Origin: Melioribacteraceae bacterium
GTDB taxonomy: Bacteria; Bacteroidota; Ignavibacteria; Ignavibacteriales; Melioribacteraceae
Length of the DNA stretch: 64,000 nucleotides
Direction of reading: 5' to 3'
Assembly: GCA_015493615.1 (NCBI GenBank)
Contig: WGCV01000035.1
Location: 1 to 64,000 of the forward strand
Part shown: piece by piece, positions 17,871 through 27,045 of the stretch
How the letters are laid out: the number at the start of each line of letters is the position of its first letter
Position numbering within the stretch: position 1 is the stretch's first letter
Translations under genes and position numbers: made by a program
Notes under the pieces: generated by a model
What the model was told of the DNA's origin: nothing
The model's input: only the letters and a program-made list of their open reading frames with translations
Database searches by the model: none

Positions 17871-17902
17871 TGATGAAAAAATAAGGGAGGTAAAAACCTC
17901 CC
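17871..17902 (-). terminator. Terminator of the porin-like gene
   Basis: GGGAGGT (17885-17891) pairs with ACCTCCC (17896-17902), followed on the minus strand by TATTTTTTC. It is 11 bases after the porin stop. Because the liv genes continue downstream, it may be a leaky internal terminator. Confidence 0.85.
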
Positions 17903-17912
17903 CCAACATTAA

Positions 17913-18968
17913 TTAAAATTTAGCTATGAATAAAACTTCAGCTTTTGTTCTGCTGAAATCTTTAGCATTGTCAATTTTATCAGAAAGGATTCTGACTCTC
18001 GGCATAACCAATACTTTCTTTGTTAAGTTATACTTATATGCAGCCCAGATGTAACCGTAGTTTTCAATTCTGTCAGTTCCATCTGAGTTATATTTAACAT
18101 CAGTTCTTTTTGCATAATCATACCAGAAAATAACCGAGCCGGGACCAACTTTGCCGGTAACTTTAAAACGTAACAACATACCATTATATTCAGCAGTTCC
18201 TGTAGCATTGTTTGAGGTCATACCGGCGGAAACGCCAAATCCGAATCCGGCAAACTTAGGTGTAGCAATATTAACGCCGTAAGTTATCGGAGCTGAAACA
18301 GAGTCGTTTTCCATTGTGTAGTATAATACTGGCTGAATTTTAAATCCTGCAACTTTCATTGCATAGTCAAAACCAAGAACGTACGCATCGTGAGAATCTT
18401 CAACAACTTTTCCCGCTGCATCTTCTTCGTACCATCCGTTTCCAATTAATGATGCTGACGCATGTAATTTACCAGGTCCCAAGTTAGCCCAGCCCTGGAA
18501 ACCTACAACATTGTTCAAATTATAAATTGCAAATGGAATGTCAACCATTTTATTCGGATAATAGTGAATATCTAACATCGGGTCGGCAATTCCGTTAAGA
18601 GGATAAATACCGGCTCCAATACCGAAATTCTCTCCCTTGTAACCAAAGCAAGCAAGATTAAAGTTAACTGTCGGATTAGGTAAAAATTGATGAGTCATTT
18701 CAATACCGTTTGTAAAAGTATAACCGGCATAGTTGAAGTGACCTAATTTAATTTTTCCATACCAGCCATCGCCAATATTAGCGTTGATATTGATTTGGGC
18801 GCGTAACATGTAATACATGTCATTCTTCTTGCCGCCGTAATCGCCGTAATCTTTCATGTCGTAACGCGGGCGTACTTGCAAATCACCGGAAATCTTAACT
18901 TGAGCGCTGGTGTTTGCCCAAAAGCCTATCACGAGAAGAGCTGTCATGATCGAAAATAATTTTTTCAT
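17913..18968 (-). CDS. Porin-like outer-membrane beta-barrel protein
   Basis: A 351-residue protein with a signal peptide (MKKLFSIMTALLVIGFW, cleavage near TSAQ) and a body of amphipathic aromatic strands (DLQVRPRYD, GWYGKIKLGHFNYAG, FMLRFKV-like, VMPRVRILSD) ending in Phe (VLFIAKF), as expected for barrel assembly. I chose the ATG at 18968, which has a near-perfect AAAGGAGG site five bases upstream; the longer frame back to 19034 has no such site. It directly precedes the amino acid ABC transporter, so it may be the outer-membrane entry route for that system. The substrate is not known. Confidence 0.8.
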   Translation of the reverse strand: MKKLFSIMTALLVIGFWANTSAQVKISGDLQVRPRYDMKDYGDYGGKKNDMYYMLRAQININANIGDGWYGKIKLGHFNYAGYTFTNGIEMTHQFLPNPTVNFNLACFGYKGENFGIGAGIYPLNGIADPMLDIHYYPNKMVDIPFAIYNLNNVVGFQGWANLGPGKLHASASLIGNGWYEEDAAGKVVEDSHDAYVLGFDYAMKVAGFKIQPVLYYTMENDSVSAPITYGVNIATPKFAGFGFGVSAGMTSNNATGTAEYNGMLLRFKVTGKVGPGSVIFWYDYAKRTDVKYNSDGTDRIENYGYIWAAYKYNLTKKVLVMPRVRILSDKIDNAKDFSRTKAEVLFIAKF

Positions 18969-19040
18969 AAATCCTCCTTTTAGAGTTTTTTGATTAGTAA
19001 TTAATAAATAGAGAACACATACTCCTAAACCCAATCAATA

Positions 19041-19059
19041 CTTACAATAAGTATGCCAA
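19041..19059 (-). promoter_or_regulatory. Sigma-54-like promoter upstream of porin/liv genes
   Basis: On the minus strand TTGGCATACTTATTGTA has TGGCA at the -24 position (19054-19058) and TTGT at -12 (19044-19047) with five bases between TGGCAT and TTGT, the sigma-54 spacing. The -12 element is TTGT rather than TTGC. It is about 75 bases upstream of the porin ATG and next to a sigma-54 activator gene. Confidence 0.55.
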
Positions 19060-19157
19060 GCTTCAAAATATGTATCTCCGATTTTCTTTTTATTTAGCTT
19101 AAAAAAAGCCATTTTATTTTATTAAGACAAAACCACTTATTTAGCCGAAACCAAATT

Positions 19158-19191
19158 GGTGAAAATTCTCCGAAAGTGGTCAATTTTCACC
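19158..19191. promoter_or_regulatory. Inverted repeat, possible enhancer-type activator site
   Basis: GGTGAAAATT (19158-19167) is inverted as AATTTTCACC (19182-19191). One arm lies in the last codons of the response regulator gene. It sits about 100-130 bases upstream of the -24/-12 element, the usual distance for an NtrC-type activator site. No T run follows, so a terminator is less likely. Confidence 0.45.
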
Positions 19192-20583
19192 GGCAAAAAT
19201 TCCATATTTGGTTAATTTATATCTTAGTGTTTCTCTTGGTATCTTCAAAAGCCGTGCGGCTTTACTTATATTATCGTTACTCTCTTTTAAAGCATTTATG
19301 ATTAATTCAGTTTCAATTTCACTAACAATATCATCCAATGATTTTCCATTGAAACTACTCAGATTTATACTTGAATGTTTTTTATTGTTTCCCTCAAAGC
19401 CTAATTTTATTTCTTCCGGTAATTCCTCTTTCCCTACTACTTCATTGTGTGTCATTATGGAAATTCTGTCAATCACATTCTTAAGTTCTCTCACATTTCC
19501 GGGCCAAACATAATTTGATAAAAGTTCTTCCGCATCATGCGTAAATCCGAGAATGTTCTTTCCGAAGCGTAAATTGTTTTTTTCCAAAAAGTAATTTGCA
19601 AGAATTATAATATCTTCTTTTCTTTCCCTTAGGGAAGGAACATGAATTCTTAAAACATTTAATCTGTAATATAAATCGCTGCGGAATTCCTTTGATTCAA
19701 TTGCCTCTTGCAAGTCTTTATTTGTTGCCGCAATTATTCTGACATCGACATTAATATTTTCCGTTGATCCGAGGCGCCTTATTTGTTTATTTTCCAATAA
19801 TCTCAAAAGTTTTGCCTGAAGTCCGGGACTCATCTCCCCAATCTCGTCGAGGAAAATTGTACCTTTATTTGCTTTTTCGAGCAAACCGATTTTCTTAGTC
19901 TTGGCATCGGTAAACGCCCCCTTTTCATATCCGAAAAGTTCACTCTCCAGTAAGTTCTCCGGAATCGAGGCGCAATTTATCTCGATAAACGGATGATTAC
20001 TTCTCGGGCTTTTCTGGTGAATCGCCCGCGATACAAGTTCCTTCCCTACGCCGCTCTCCCCCGTTATCAAAACCGTTTCCTCGTCGTACTTGGCAAATTG
20101 TTCAATCTGCTCGCGCAAACGTTTTAAGCTCTCGCTGCTTCCGAGAAGTTCTTCAAAGGATTGTTTTTCTTCTTCCCTCGATTTTGAAAGCTCCTGCACT
20201 CTGCGGGAAAGAAGCTGCCTTTCCAAAGCAAGCTTGGTTATCAACTTAATTGCATCGGCTTTAAACGGTTTTTTAATGTAATCATAAGCGCCGAGTTTCA
20301 GCGCGTTAACGGCGGATTCCACCGATGCAAATCCTGTAATTATTATCACCAATAAATCGGGCTTAATTTTTTTTATATCTTGTAGAATTTCAATACCGTT
20401 TCTGTCGGGAAGATTTAAATCGAGGAAAGCTAAATTTGCGTCATTGTCTTTAAGATATTCAATTGCGGAGTTCCCGTTCTCGAAAGTTGTAACCGAGTAC
20501 TGCCCTTCATGAAAAATTCTTTCGAGATTTAATCTGATAAAAGCTTCGTCGTCAATTACAACTATTTTCTTCTCATTACCCAT
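19180..20583 (-). CDS. NtrC-family sigma-54-dependent response regulator
   Basis: A 467-residue regulator with three domains. The receiver (1-125) has phospho-acceptor Asp55, acidic pocket Asp11-Asp12 and Lys105. The AAA+ sigma-54 activation domain (~150-380) has Walker A GESGVGKE (~174), Walker B LDEIGEM and the sensor R residues. The C-terminal Fis-type helix-turn-helix (~425-467) reads [20 protein letters not shown]. The sigma-54-contacting loop reads GAFTDA in place of GAFTGA. It is co-directional with and 121 bases after the sensor kinase gene. The adjacent sigma-54-like promoter suggests the porin/liv genes as targets. Confidence 0.93.
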   Translation of the reverse strand: MGNEKKIVVIDDEAFIRLNLERIFHEGQYSVTTFENGNSAIEYLKDNDANLAFLDLNLPDRNGIEILQDIKKIKPDLLVIIITGFASVESAVNALKLGAYDYIKKPFKADAIKLITKLALERQLLSRRVQELSKSREEEKQSFEELLGSSESLKRLREQIEQFAKYDEETVLITGESGVGKELVSRAIHQKSPRSNHPFIEINCASIPENLLESELFGYEKGAFTDAKTKKIGLLEKANKGTIFLDEIGEMSPGLQAKLLRLLENKQIRRLGSTENINVDVRIIAATNKDLQEAIESKEFRSDLYYRLNVLRIHVPSLRERKEDIIILANYFLEKNNLRFGKNILGFTHDAEELLSNYVWPGNVRELKNVIDRISIMTHNEVVGKEELPEEIKLGFEGNNKKHSSINLSSFNGKSLDDIVSEIETELIINALKESNDNISKAARLLKIPRETLRYKLTKYGIFAGEN

Positions 20584-20704
20584 TTTCAGCCTTAATCAGA
20601 AAACAAATGAATCAAATGGAAAAAATTATTGCAGATAAACTTCTTCAAACTTTTCAACTCCTTTTGTGAATGGACAAAAAAATAAAGAAATCAAAATCCG
20701 ACAT

Positions 20705-23700
20705 TTAATTTAATGGCAAATGGACAGAAAAACAAGCGCCAAAACCTTCGCCGTTTTTTACAAATATTTTTCCGTTGTGTTCCGTAATTATCGAATGAGT
20801 AATTGATAGTCCGAGCCCCGTCCCTTTCTCTTTTGTTGTAAAGAAAGGGTCAAAAATCTTTCCGATTATTTTCTCATCGATACCTTTACCGTTGTCGCAA
20901 ATCTTGATCACAATTCCCGGACCGCTCTTCTTGCCTCTCGATATATAATAATTATAAAGCGAAGTATCTTCTTCTAAATATTCGGTTGAAACAAAAATTT
21001 TGCCGTTTTCTTCCAGTTCCTCAACGCTGTTAATTATAATATTAAGCGCCGCCTGAACAATCTTATCTTTCATCGCTTTTATCTTGGGAATATCTGGCTG
21101 TAATTTTTTTTCAAGCGAAATGTTCTTCTTTTTCAGAAAACTTTTAGTGAAGGTAAGCGCCGCTTCAATCACTTGATTTATATCGACTTCCTCCAATTCC
21201 CCTTTTGAAGGCGAAGCGTAATCAAGAATTTCGTTGACTAACTTTTCAAGTCTCTCCACTTCGTTCAAAGCTAACTCAATTACTTTTCCGTTAGTTTGAT
21301 CAAAAGCAAAAGTATCGTGCAAATCATCGAGGAACAGACTGATTCCCGTTAAAGGATTTCTTATTTCATGGGCAATTCCGGCTGCAAAACGCCCGAGGAA
21401 CGCCAGCTTCTCTATCTCCTTAACTTCTTCGTCTATCAATTTCCGCTCCGTCTGGTCTTCAAGAATAATAAGGAGTTCATTTTCCGCTTCATCCTTTTTT
21501 TCAATGGGGGAAACATAGATTGAAAAGTATTTTTTCTCCCCGTTTATTGTCGTTTCCACATCCTTGTTGGAATAAAATCCCTGCGAGTCGATTGCCTTTA
21601 GAATTTCATTCCGCAAGTCGGAGTACTTACCGAAAACGACTTCGTTCTTCTTAAGCAGCGTCGCGTCTTTGTCAAGCTTAAGCATATTTACGGCGGAATC
21701 ATTGATACTCGTAACATAACCGTCGCTGTTAATCGTTATTACGCCGCTCGGCATAAACCGGAGGATATCTGATACAAAGTTGCGCTGCTCTAAAATTTTC
21801 TGATACAGCTTTGTAATTTCTATTATTCTTGACGCTTGGTTCGCCAGAATATGAAGGGAATCGATTTCCTCTTCCATGATTGACGACTTTGTTTTGTATT
21901 TGTCCGCGCCTAAGATTCCGATGACATTATCCTTGGTTTTCAAAGGGATGTAAATAAAGGAATTGCTCTTTCCCGATTTCCTTATTTTTTTATCAAGAAG
22001 AGTTTTTCCTTCAAACTTTTCAAAATCTTCCACAAAGATAATTTCCCCTTCCCTTGCCGTTTTCGTCTCAACACATTCGTCGGTTTCAATACGATACTTC
22101 GACGCTTTTAATTTTTCGGCTTCCTCATCGGTAAATCCGTACATCTCTTTATATTCGAGATATTCTCCATCCTCGCTGACAAGATAAAGAACGGCTCTGT
22201 CAAATCCGATTGTTTCAACGCTGTGCTTCAAAATGAGTTTAAGAATTGAATCAATATCAAAAGTGGTTCCCAGCAAATTACTTACTTCATGAATTCCCTT
22301 AAAAATCCGCAGCTGGTACTCAATCCTCGAAGCATATTCCCTTGCCTCCTTAGTTGCCTCCTTTTCGCTTTTAAGCGAAATCTCCAGTTCGTTTTTCATG
22401 TGAAATAATTCGTAAGCCATAAAGTTTAACGAACTTGCCAAAGTCCCGATTTCATCTTTTCTCTCTATCGAAATGTACTTATCCAAATCGCCCGAAGCGA
22501 AATCCTGAGAGTATTTCGTAAGCTCGACAATCGGTTTCGAAAAGTTTCGGGAAACAAACAACGAAAGAAGAACCGCAACCCCGAAAATAATCAGAACATA
22601 ATAGATGATATCATTTTTGTAATAGGAAAGAACTTTGTCGATATCCCTGGAAATAAACTTTGCCTGCTCGTTAAAATGGCGTAGCTGAAGCCCGATTGTA
22701 ATTCCGCCGAAAACACCGCTTGTTTTATAAACCCCTTTTGAATACTTTATCGGAGCGTACGCCATAATTTTTTTTACTCCGCCTACGTTCGTCGTAAGAA
22801 CAGAACCGGAATCTTTATTGCGGACTTCCTCAGCCACATACGGATAATTGGGATGAATAAATCCGGCATAATCAAGATTGAACGGAATATTCCCCAGTTC
22901 AATATCTTTTTTACTGCTTGACTCGGTATAAGGAGGAACAGGCTTCCCGTTTTTAAAAACGCCTCTGATATCCCAAAGTTTGGGATGCGTAATTATCCAC
23001 CCTTCGTCGTCGAACATAAATGCGTAATCGCCCGAACTGTAGCTTGGAGCGACAACTTGCTGAGTTTTATTGGGCAAAACGTGCTGAGTAAATTCCATAA
23101 GATGACGATGATCTAATCCGAGGACAACAATACCGATAAGTTTTCCGCCTTTGTAAACAGGCTTGGCAAAGCGGATTACCCCATCGTAAAAGACGCCGTG
23201 AAACGCGGTTTCCAAACTTTTGGAATCTTGAAGCTGTTCTTTTCTTGTTACGTGAAAACCGTTAAGATGCGAAACATAAATCTCCTTCGGAGGAAGTTTA
23301 ATTGTTCGCGAAAAATACTCCTCGCATTTATAGCGCGTGTTTTTCTTAAATCTGACATTTTTCAGTTTATTCTCCGGAACGATTCTCGAATCGGAAATCC
23401 GAACAAGCTCCTTTCCGTCGGGCGCGACAAAACTGATTTCCTTATAGAGCGATATATATTTATGAACATCGATCGGAATCCCTTCTTTATCAAATCTGTA
23501 CCAGACCTCGCCCGTATGTTCGCGGTCGAACTCCGAATACTTTTTCGCCGACGGCTCCAACTCCGCAAGTGCGTCCAAATCGCTTTCGCATTTTTTCAAA
23601 AACCGCTCAACCGTTCCCGCTAATAACGACGCCTGTAACTCCGTGGTACGCTTTGTTTTTTCGTCAATCGTTTCTGTCAGATGTTTTGAAACTCCCGATT

Positions 23701-23866
23701 CAAGATTATCCAAAGTTGAAGTAGTGTAGTAATAGAGGATGATTAAAGGAACAATTGATATGAATATTGAAGATAGGAGCAATCTACGGAATATTCCGAA
23801 GCGTGATTTGGGGAGATAAATTGAAAAATTGGATTTGTCTGTAATATTATTCTTTTTAGCTGCCAA
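20705..23866 (-). CDS. Membrane sensor histidine kinase with Cache, HAMP, GAF and PAS domains
   Basis: A 1053-residue kinase. A transmembrane helix (~28-48) leads to a large periplasmic double-Cache-like sensor (~70-410), then a second helix (~418-440), HAMP (PIVELTKYSQDFASGDLD, ~445-495), a GAF domain (~530-690), a PAS domain (~700-800), a HisKA domain with the phospho-His near residue 830 (GIAHEIRNPLTG), and an intact HATPase (IINSVEEL, DNGKGID, TTKEKGTGLGLS). Cache domains commonly bind small organic ligands such as amino acids. Together with the adjoining NtrC-type regulator it forms a two-component system, probably tied to the neighbouring amino acid uptake genes. The start codon is TTG with a weak ribosome site, so the exact start is uncertain. 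Confidence 0.92.
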   Translation of the reverse strand: MAAKKNNITDKSNFSIYLPKSRFGIFRRLLLSSIFISIVPLIILYYYTTSTLDNLESGVSKHLTETIDEKTKRTTELQASLLAGTVERFLKKCESDLDALAELEPSAKKYSEFDREHTGEVWYRFDKEGIPIDVHKYISLYKEISFVAPDGKELVRISDSRIVPENKLKNVRFKKNTRYKCEEYFSRTIKLPPKEIYVSHLNGFHVTRKEQLQDSKSLETAFHGVFYDGVIRFAKPVYKGGKLIGIVVLGLDHRHLMEFTQHVLPNKTQQVVAPSYSSGDYAFMFDDEGWIITHPKLWDIRGVFKNGKPVPPYTESSSKKDIELGNIPFNLDYAGFIHPNYPYVAEEVRNKDSGSVLTTNVGGVKKIMAYAPIKYSKGVYKTSGVFGGITIGLQLRHFNEQAKFISRDIDKVLSYYKNDIIYYVLIIFGVAVLLSLFVSRNFSKPIVELTKYSQDFASGDLDKYISIERKDEIGTLASSLNFMAYELFHMKNELEISLKSEKEATKEAREYASRIEYQLRIFKGIHEVSNLLGTTFDIDSILKLILKHSVETIGFDRAVLYLVSEDGEYLEYKEMYGFTDEEAEKLKASKYRIETDECVETKTAREGEIIFVEDFEKFEGKTLLDKKIRKSGKSNSFIYIPLKTKDNVIGILGADKYKTKSSIMEEEIDSLHILANQASRIIEITKLYQKILEQRNFVSDILRFMPSGVITINSDGYVTSINDSAVNMLKLDKDATLLKKNEVVFGKYSDLRNEILKAIDSQGFYSNKDVETTINGEKKYFSIYVSPIEKKDEAENELLIILEDQTERKLIDEEVKEIEKLAFLGRFAAGIAHEIRNPLTGISLFLDDLHDTFAFDQTNGKVIELALNEVERLEKLVNEILDYASPSKGELEEVDINQVIEAALTFTKSFLKKKNISLEKKLQPDIPKIKAMKDKIVQAALNIIINSVEELEENGKIFVSTEYLEEDTSLYNYYISRGKKSGPGIVIKICDNGKGIDEKIIGKIFDPFFTTKEKGTGLGLSITHSIITEHNGKIFVKNGEGFGACFSVHLPLN

Positions 23867-24002
23867 TATTAACGTTCTTTAAGATTAATGTTGCAATATA
23901 AGAAAAGTAAAAATAATCGGGAGAAAAAAGAGAAATTTAAGAGATGTTTTGCCTTGTACCCGGAAATGCTGTCAACTTAAGAAAATAATCATTACGATTC
24001 CC

Positions 24003-24148
24003 CCCACTGATTCATCAGTGGGTTACAAGAAAACTAAAAATTGCTGTAACCGATTCATCGGTTTATGTGCTGTAGAGATAATGAAACCGGTAAACCGGTT
24101 GAATGTCATTACTTTTACGTACTAAACCCATTGCTAAAGCAATGGGTT
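24003..24148. repeat. Composite palindromic repeat of a second family
   Basis: Four hairpins in a row: CCCACTGA-TTCA-TCAGTGGG (24003-24022), AACCGA-TTCA-TCGGTT (24048-24063), AACCGGT-AA-ACCGGTT (24085-24100) and AACCCATTGCT-AA-AGCAATGGGTT (24125-24148). The architecture is like the repeat around the transposase but the stem sequences differ. It fills most of the 23867-24182 gap. Confidence 0.75.
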
Positions 24149-24182
24149 AATTATAAAAAACTCTTAAGTTCACAACATTGTG

Positions 24183-24266
24183 TACCCGGAGGGGGACTCG
24201 AACCCCCAAGGGAATACTCCCACTAGACCCTGAACCTAGCGCGGTTACCAATTTCGCCATCCGGGC
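24183..24266 (-). tRNA. tRNA-Leu (CAG)
   Basis: A class II tRNA of 84 bases: acceptor GCCCGGA/TCCGGGT, GGTAACCGCG D-arm, anticodon loop GTTCAGG giving CAG, a long variable arm (GGGAGTATTCCC) and GGTTCGAGTCC T-arm. No CCA is encoded. Confidence 0.95.
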
Positions 24267-24370
24267 AAAAAGAACATATTTTTGAACTACAAATTTAGAA
24301 AAATATTCAGATAAAGAAAGAACAATATTTTGAATTTCAGCAACTCAATTGAAAATTCACACAGACAAAG

Positions 24371-25216
24371 TCAAATCCCCTCCCCTTTTTCCTTTTTACC
24401 TTCTACTTTTTCCTTGACAATCAAATCCTCTCTTCCCCACTCAATTAATTTTCCCTTAATAAAATCAAGAACGTATTTATGAGTATCGGCAGAATTTGAA
24501 ACTTTCATAGGTTCGCCGAAGGAATAGCGCGTCGGCTTGCTCATATCCATTTTTCCCAAATCTTTAATTACCTTACCGTTTTGCCAAGCGTCTGTTAACA
24601 CGGCGATTGGAACAACCGGAACGTTATTTTTCTGAGCCAATTTAACGCCGAGAGAATTAAATTCCTTCTCGATAAAATATTTAGTTCTTGTCTTCTGCGG
24701 GAAAATGATTATGGATTTCCCCTCGCTGAGTTTCTTTTTCCCTTCCTTCAGAACAATCTGCAAATCTTCCCTCGGATTTTCTCGCCCGACAATAATCGGC
24801 TCGCGCGCAACGGTAACCGCTCCGAACAGAGGAAAGTTAACCAAATCTTTTTTCATAACGTAAAGGACGCGCTTAACGGGATGAATAACGCAAGCCAATA
24901 CCAAAGTTTCGTGAGAACTCATGTGGTTGCCGACAAAGACTACAGGTCCCTCAACTTTTTTCAGATTATCCATTCCCTCGATGCAAATCTTTCCTCCTGC
25001 TTTTTCCCAAGCTCTGAAAATCTCATCCGAAGCCGCTATCCATTGGAAATCATGCAAAGTTCCCTTAATAGCCTGATCATTGGCGACAGCAAAAATACTA
25101 ACTAATTTTGTGTAAAAATAAATTGAAGGAAAAGATGTATAAATGGCTTTATTGTCGGGAGTGCAATATTTATCGTTAATTGCGTATTTATTAGGTAAGT
25201 AGTCTGTACTTTTCAT
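24371..25216 (-). CDS. PlsC-like lysophospholipid acyltransferase
   Basis: A 281-residue glycerolipid acyltransferase-fold protein, expected to acylate lysophosphatidic acid or another lysolipid at the inner membrane. The motif-I site reads NHMSSHE, so the usual H(X4)D pair is H(X4)E, and motif III is FPQKTRT rather than FPEGTRS. Catalytic His, the VAREP region and the VPVVPIAV C-terminal motif are present. Only a weak N-terminal hydrophobic stretch is seen. I placed the start at the ATG at 25216; the longer frame would begin with a TTG inside tRNA-Glu. The altered motifs suggest a divergent subfamily, so the substrate is uncertain. Confidence 0.85.
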   Translation of the reverse strand: MKSTDYLPNKYAINDKYCTPDNKAIYTSFPSIYFYTKLVSIFAVANDQAIKGTLHDFQWIAASDEIFRAWEKAGGKICIEGMDNLKKVEGPVVFVGNHMSSHETLVLACVIHPVKRVLYVMKKDLVNFPLFGAVTVAREPIIVGRENPREDLQIVLKEGKKKLSEGKSIIIFPQKTRTKYFIEKEFNSLGVKLAQKNNVPVVPIAVLTDAWQNGKVIKDLGKMDMSKPTRYSFGEPMKVSNSADTHKYVLDFIKGKLIEWGREDLIVKEKVEGKKEKGEGI

Positions 25217-25234
25217 ACGGCTCACAAAATGTTG

Positions 25235-25308
25235 TGACCCCAACGGGACTCGAACCCGTACTCTCCACCTTGAAAGGGTGATGTGTTAACCAGTTACACC
25301 ATAGGGCC
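25235..25308 (-). tRNA. tRNA-Glu (TTC), copy 1
   Basis: 74 bases; acceptor GGCCCTA/TGGGGTC, anticodon loop CTTTCAA giving TTC, GGTTCGAGTCC T-arm, discriminator A. It appears identical to the copy at 25343-25416. Confidence 0.95.
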
Positions 25309-25342
25309 AAAAATAGATCTTAACAAAACTTCAAAAACATGG

Positions 25343-25416
25343 TGACCCCAACGGGACTCGAACCCGTACTCTCCACCTTGAAAGGGTGATGTGTTAACCA
25401 GTTACACCATAGGGCC
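25343..25416 (-). tRNA. tRNA-Glu (TTC), copy 2
   Basis: 74 bases, same sequence as the copy 108 bases away; the pair looks like a tandem gene duplication. CCA is not encoded. Confidence 0.95.
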
Positions 25417-25423
25417 TTGCTTG

Positions 25424-25497
25424 GGTGGATGATGGGATTTGAACCCATGACCTTCTGGGCCACAACCAGATACTCTAACCAACTGAGCTACATCCAC
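25424..25497 (-). tRNA. tRNA-His (GTG)
   Basis: Acceptor GTGGATG/CATCCAC, anticodon loop TTGTGGC giving GTG, discriminator C. The base before the acceptor is G (25498), so the G-1 identity base is encoded. Confidence 0.95.
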
Positions 25498-25511
25498 CAT
25501 TTAAAAAAAAG

Positions 25512-25585
25512 TACGCCCGAGTGGACTCGAACCACTAACCTACGGCTTAGAAGGCCGTTGCTCTATCCGGTTGAGCTACGGGCGC
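25512..25585 (-). tRNA. tRNA-Arg (TCT)
   Basis: 74 bases; acceptor GCGCCCG/CGGGCGT, anticodon stem ACGGC/GCCGT around loop CTTCTAA giving TCT, GGTTCGAGTCC T-arm. Confidence 0.95.
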
Positions 25586-25637
25586 ATTTTTTATTGCAAA
25601 TTTATAAAACCAACACAAAATGAACAAGAACTTTTTG

Positions 25638-25712
25638 TCGGGGCGGCAGGATTCGAACCTGCGACCTCCTGCTCCCAAAGCAGGCGCGCTAACCGGACTA
25701 CGCTACGCCCCG
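25638..25712 (-). tRNA. tRNA-Pro (TGG)
   Basis: 75 bases; acceptor CGGGGCG/CGCCCCG, anticodon stem CCTGC/GCAGG around loop TTTGGGA giving TGG, GGTTCGAATCC T-arm, discriminator A. Confidence 0.95.
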
Positions 25713-25830
25713 TTCTCAAAATATTTGAGCTTGTAAAATTATGATATTACTCTTTAAATGTCAATTTTGATTATTTTATTTCATTAGTTTTTTTTTACTC
25801 TTATTTTATAAATCAAAAATTTACAAAATA

Positions 25831-27045
25831 TTGAACATAAATTTATTTCTTGCATATCGTTTTATTCGCTCGAAAAAACATTCCAATTTTTTCTCTTTAA
25901 CCACAACGTTTTCGATTCTCGGAATCGCAGTAGGAGTTACGGTTTTAATTCTAACTCTGCAAATTCTGGACGGATTTGAAAATTCGATTTTTACAACTGC
26001 GACAAACTTTGATTCCGATATAAAAATTACGGGATATTCCAACCGCAACATTAATTACACCGATGAAGTTAAAAGTGAAATTAAAAAAACAATTGGGGAA
26101 AATTTGGTTTCCGTAGAGCCGTTTCTTTCCAAATATACGCTTGTTAAATCGAAATCAAACAGCGACGGAGCAATTATCACCGGTTTATCGGGAAAACAAA
26201 CAATCGCCAACATTTCCAAATTTGTCCGGCTCGGGAAACCTCAATTAGGGAATCACAGAATCATAATCGGACAAACTCTTGCCGAAAGGTTGGGAATAAA
26301 AATTAACGACAAAATTACCGTGTTCGCTCTCAAAAATGATAAAATCCCCGATATGAAAAACCCGCCAAATATTGAAAATTTTGTCGTCGGGGGAATTTTC
26401 CAGGTCGGGATGCCTTATTACGACGATTCTTTCTGCTTTATCTCAATGAGAGACGCAGAGAGTTTGTTTGAAATCAGAAACGAAATCAGCGGGTTAAATA
26501 TTTACATTAAGAACGTTAATAAAGCGGAAATTTATTCAGCTAAACTGAAAAAAGCGCTCCCCTATCCTTATTATTCCCGCTCAATTTTCGCGATTCACAG
26601 AAACATTTTTGTTTGGCTGGAACTCCAGAAAAAACCGATCCCCATCGTCCTTACGGCAATCGTTCTTGTCGCCGTTTTTAATATCGTCGGAGCGCTTTTT
26701 ATTCTGGTTCTGCAAAGAAAAAAATCAATCGGAATTTTACGAACGCTCGGTTACAGAGGAAAAACCATTACCAACGTTTTTATTCTGCAGGGATTTGTAA
26801 TTGCCCTGCTCGGAGTAATTCTCGGAACGCTTCTGACATTGCTCCTAACATATATTCAAGACCGGTACTCTATCGTTTCCCTTCCGGGAAATATTTATTT
26901 TATCGACACGCTTAAAATAGCGGCGTCTCCTTTCTACTACATTATTGTTAACGCCGGAACTTTGGCTGTCGCTCTATTTGCTTCCTGGATACCGAGTAAA
27001 TTCGCCGCAAAAATTTCGCCGATAAGCGCAATAAGGAACGAGTGA
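25831..27045 (+). CDS. LolC/LolE-family lipoprotein-releasing permease (first)
   Basis: A 404-residue MacB-like permease of the lipoprotein-releasing system: an N-terminal cytoplasmic/transmembrane start (LFLAYRFIRSKKHSNF, then a helix at ~25-50), a large periplasmic domain (~50-265), and three C-terminal helices (~275-400) with the RTLGYRGKTI coupling motif. It extracts lipoproteins from the inner membrane for transfer to LolA. The likely start is TTG at 25831, since no ATG lies near the conserved N-terminus. The stop overlaps the next ATG (TGATG). Together with the next two genes it encodes a complete LolCDE-like complex. Confidence 0.9.
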   Translation: MNINLFLAYRFIRSKKHSNFFSLTTTFSILGIAVGVTVLILTLQILDGFENSIFTTATNFDSDIKITGYSNRNINYTDEVKSEIKKTIGENLVSVEPFLSKYTLVKSKSNSDGAIITGLSGKQTIANISKFVRLGKPQLGNHRIIIGQTLAERLGIKINDKITVFALKNDKIPDMKNPPNIENFVVGGIFQVGMPYYDDSFCFISMRDAESLFEIRNEISGLNIYIKNVNKAEIYSAKLKKALPYPYYSRSIFAIHRNIFVWLELQKKPIPIVLTAIVLVAVFNIVGALFILVLQRKKSIGILRTLGYRGKTITNVFILQGFVIALLGVILGTLLTLLLTYIQDRYSIVSLPGNIYFIDTLKIAASPFYYIIVNAGTLAVALFASWIPSKFAAKISPISAIRNE

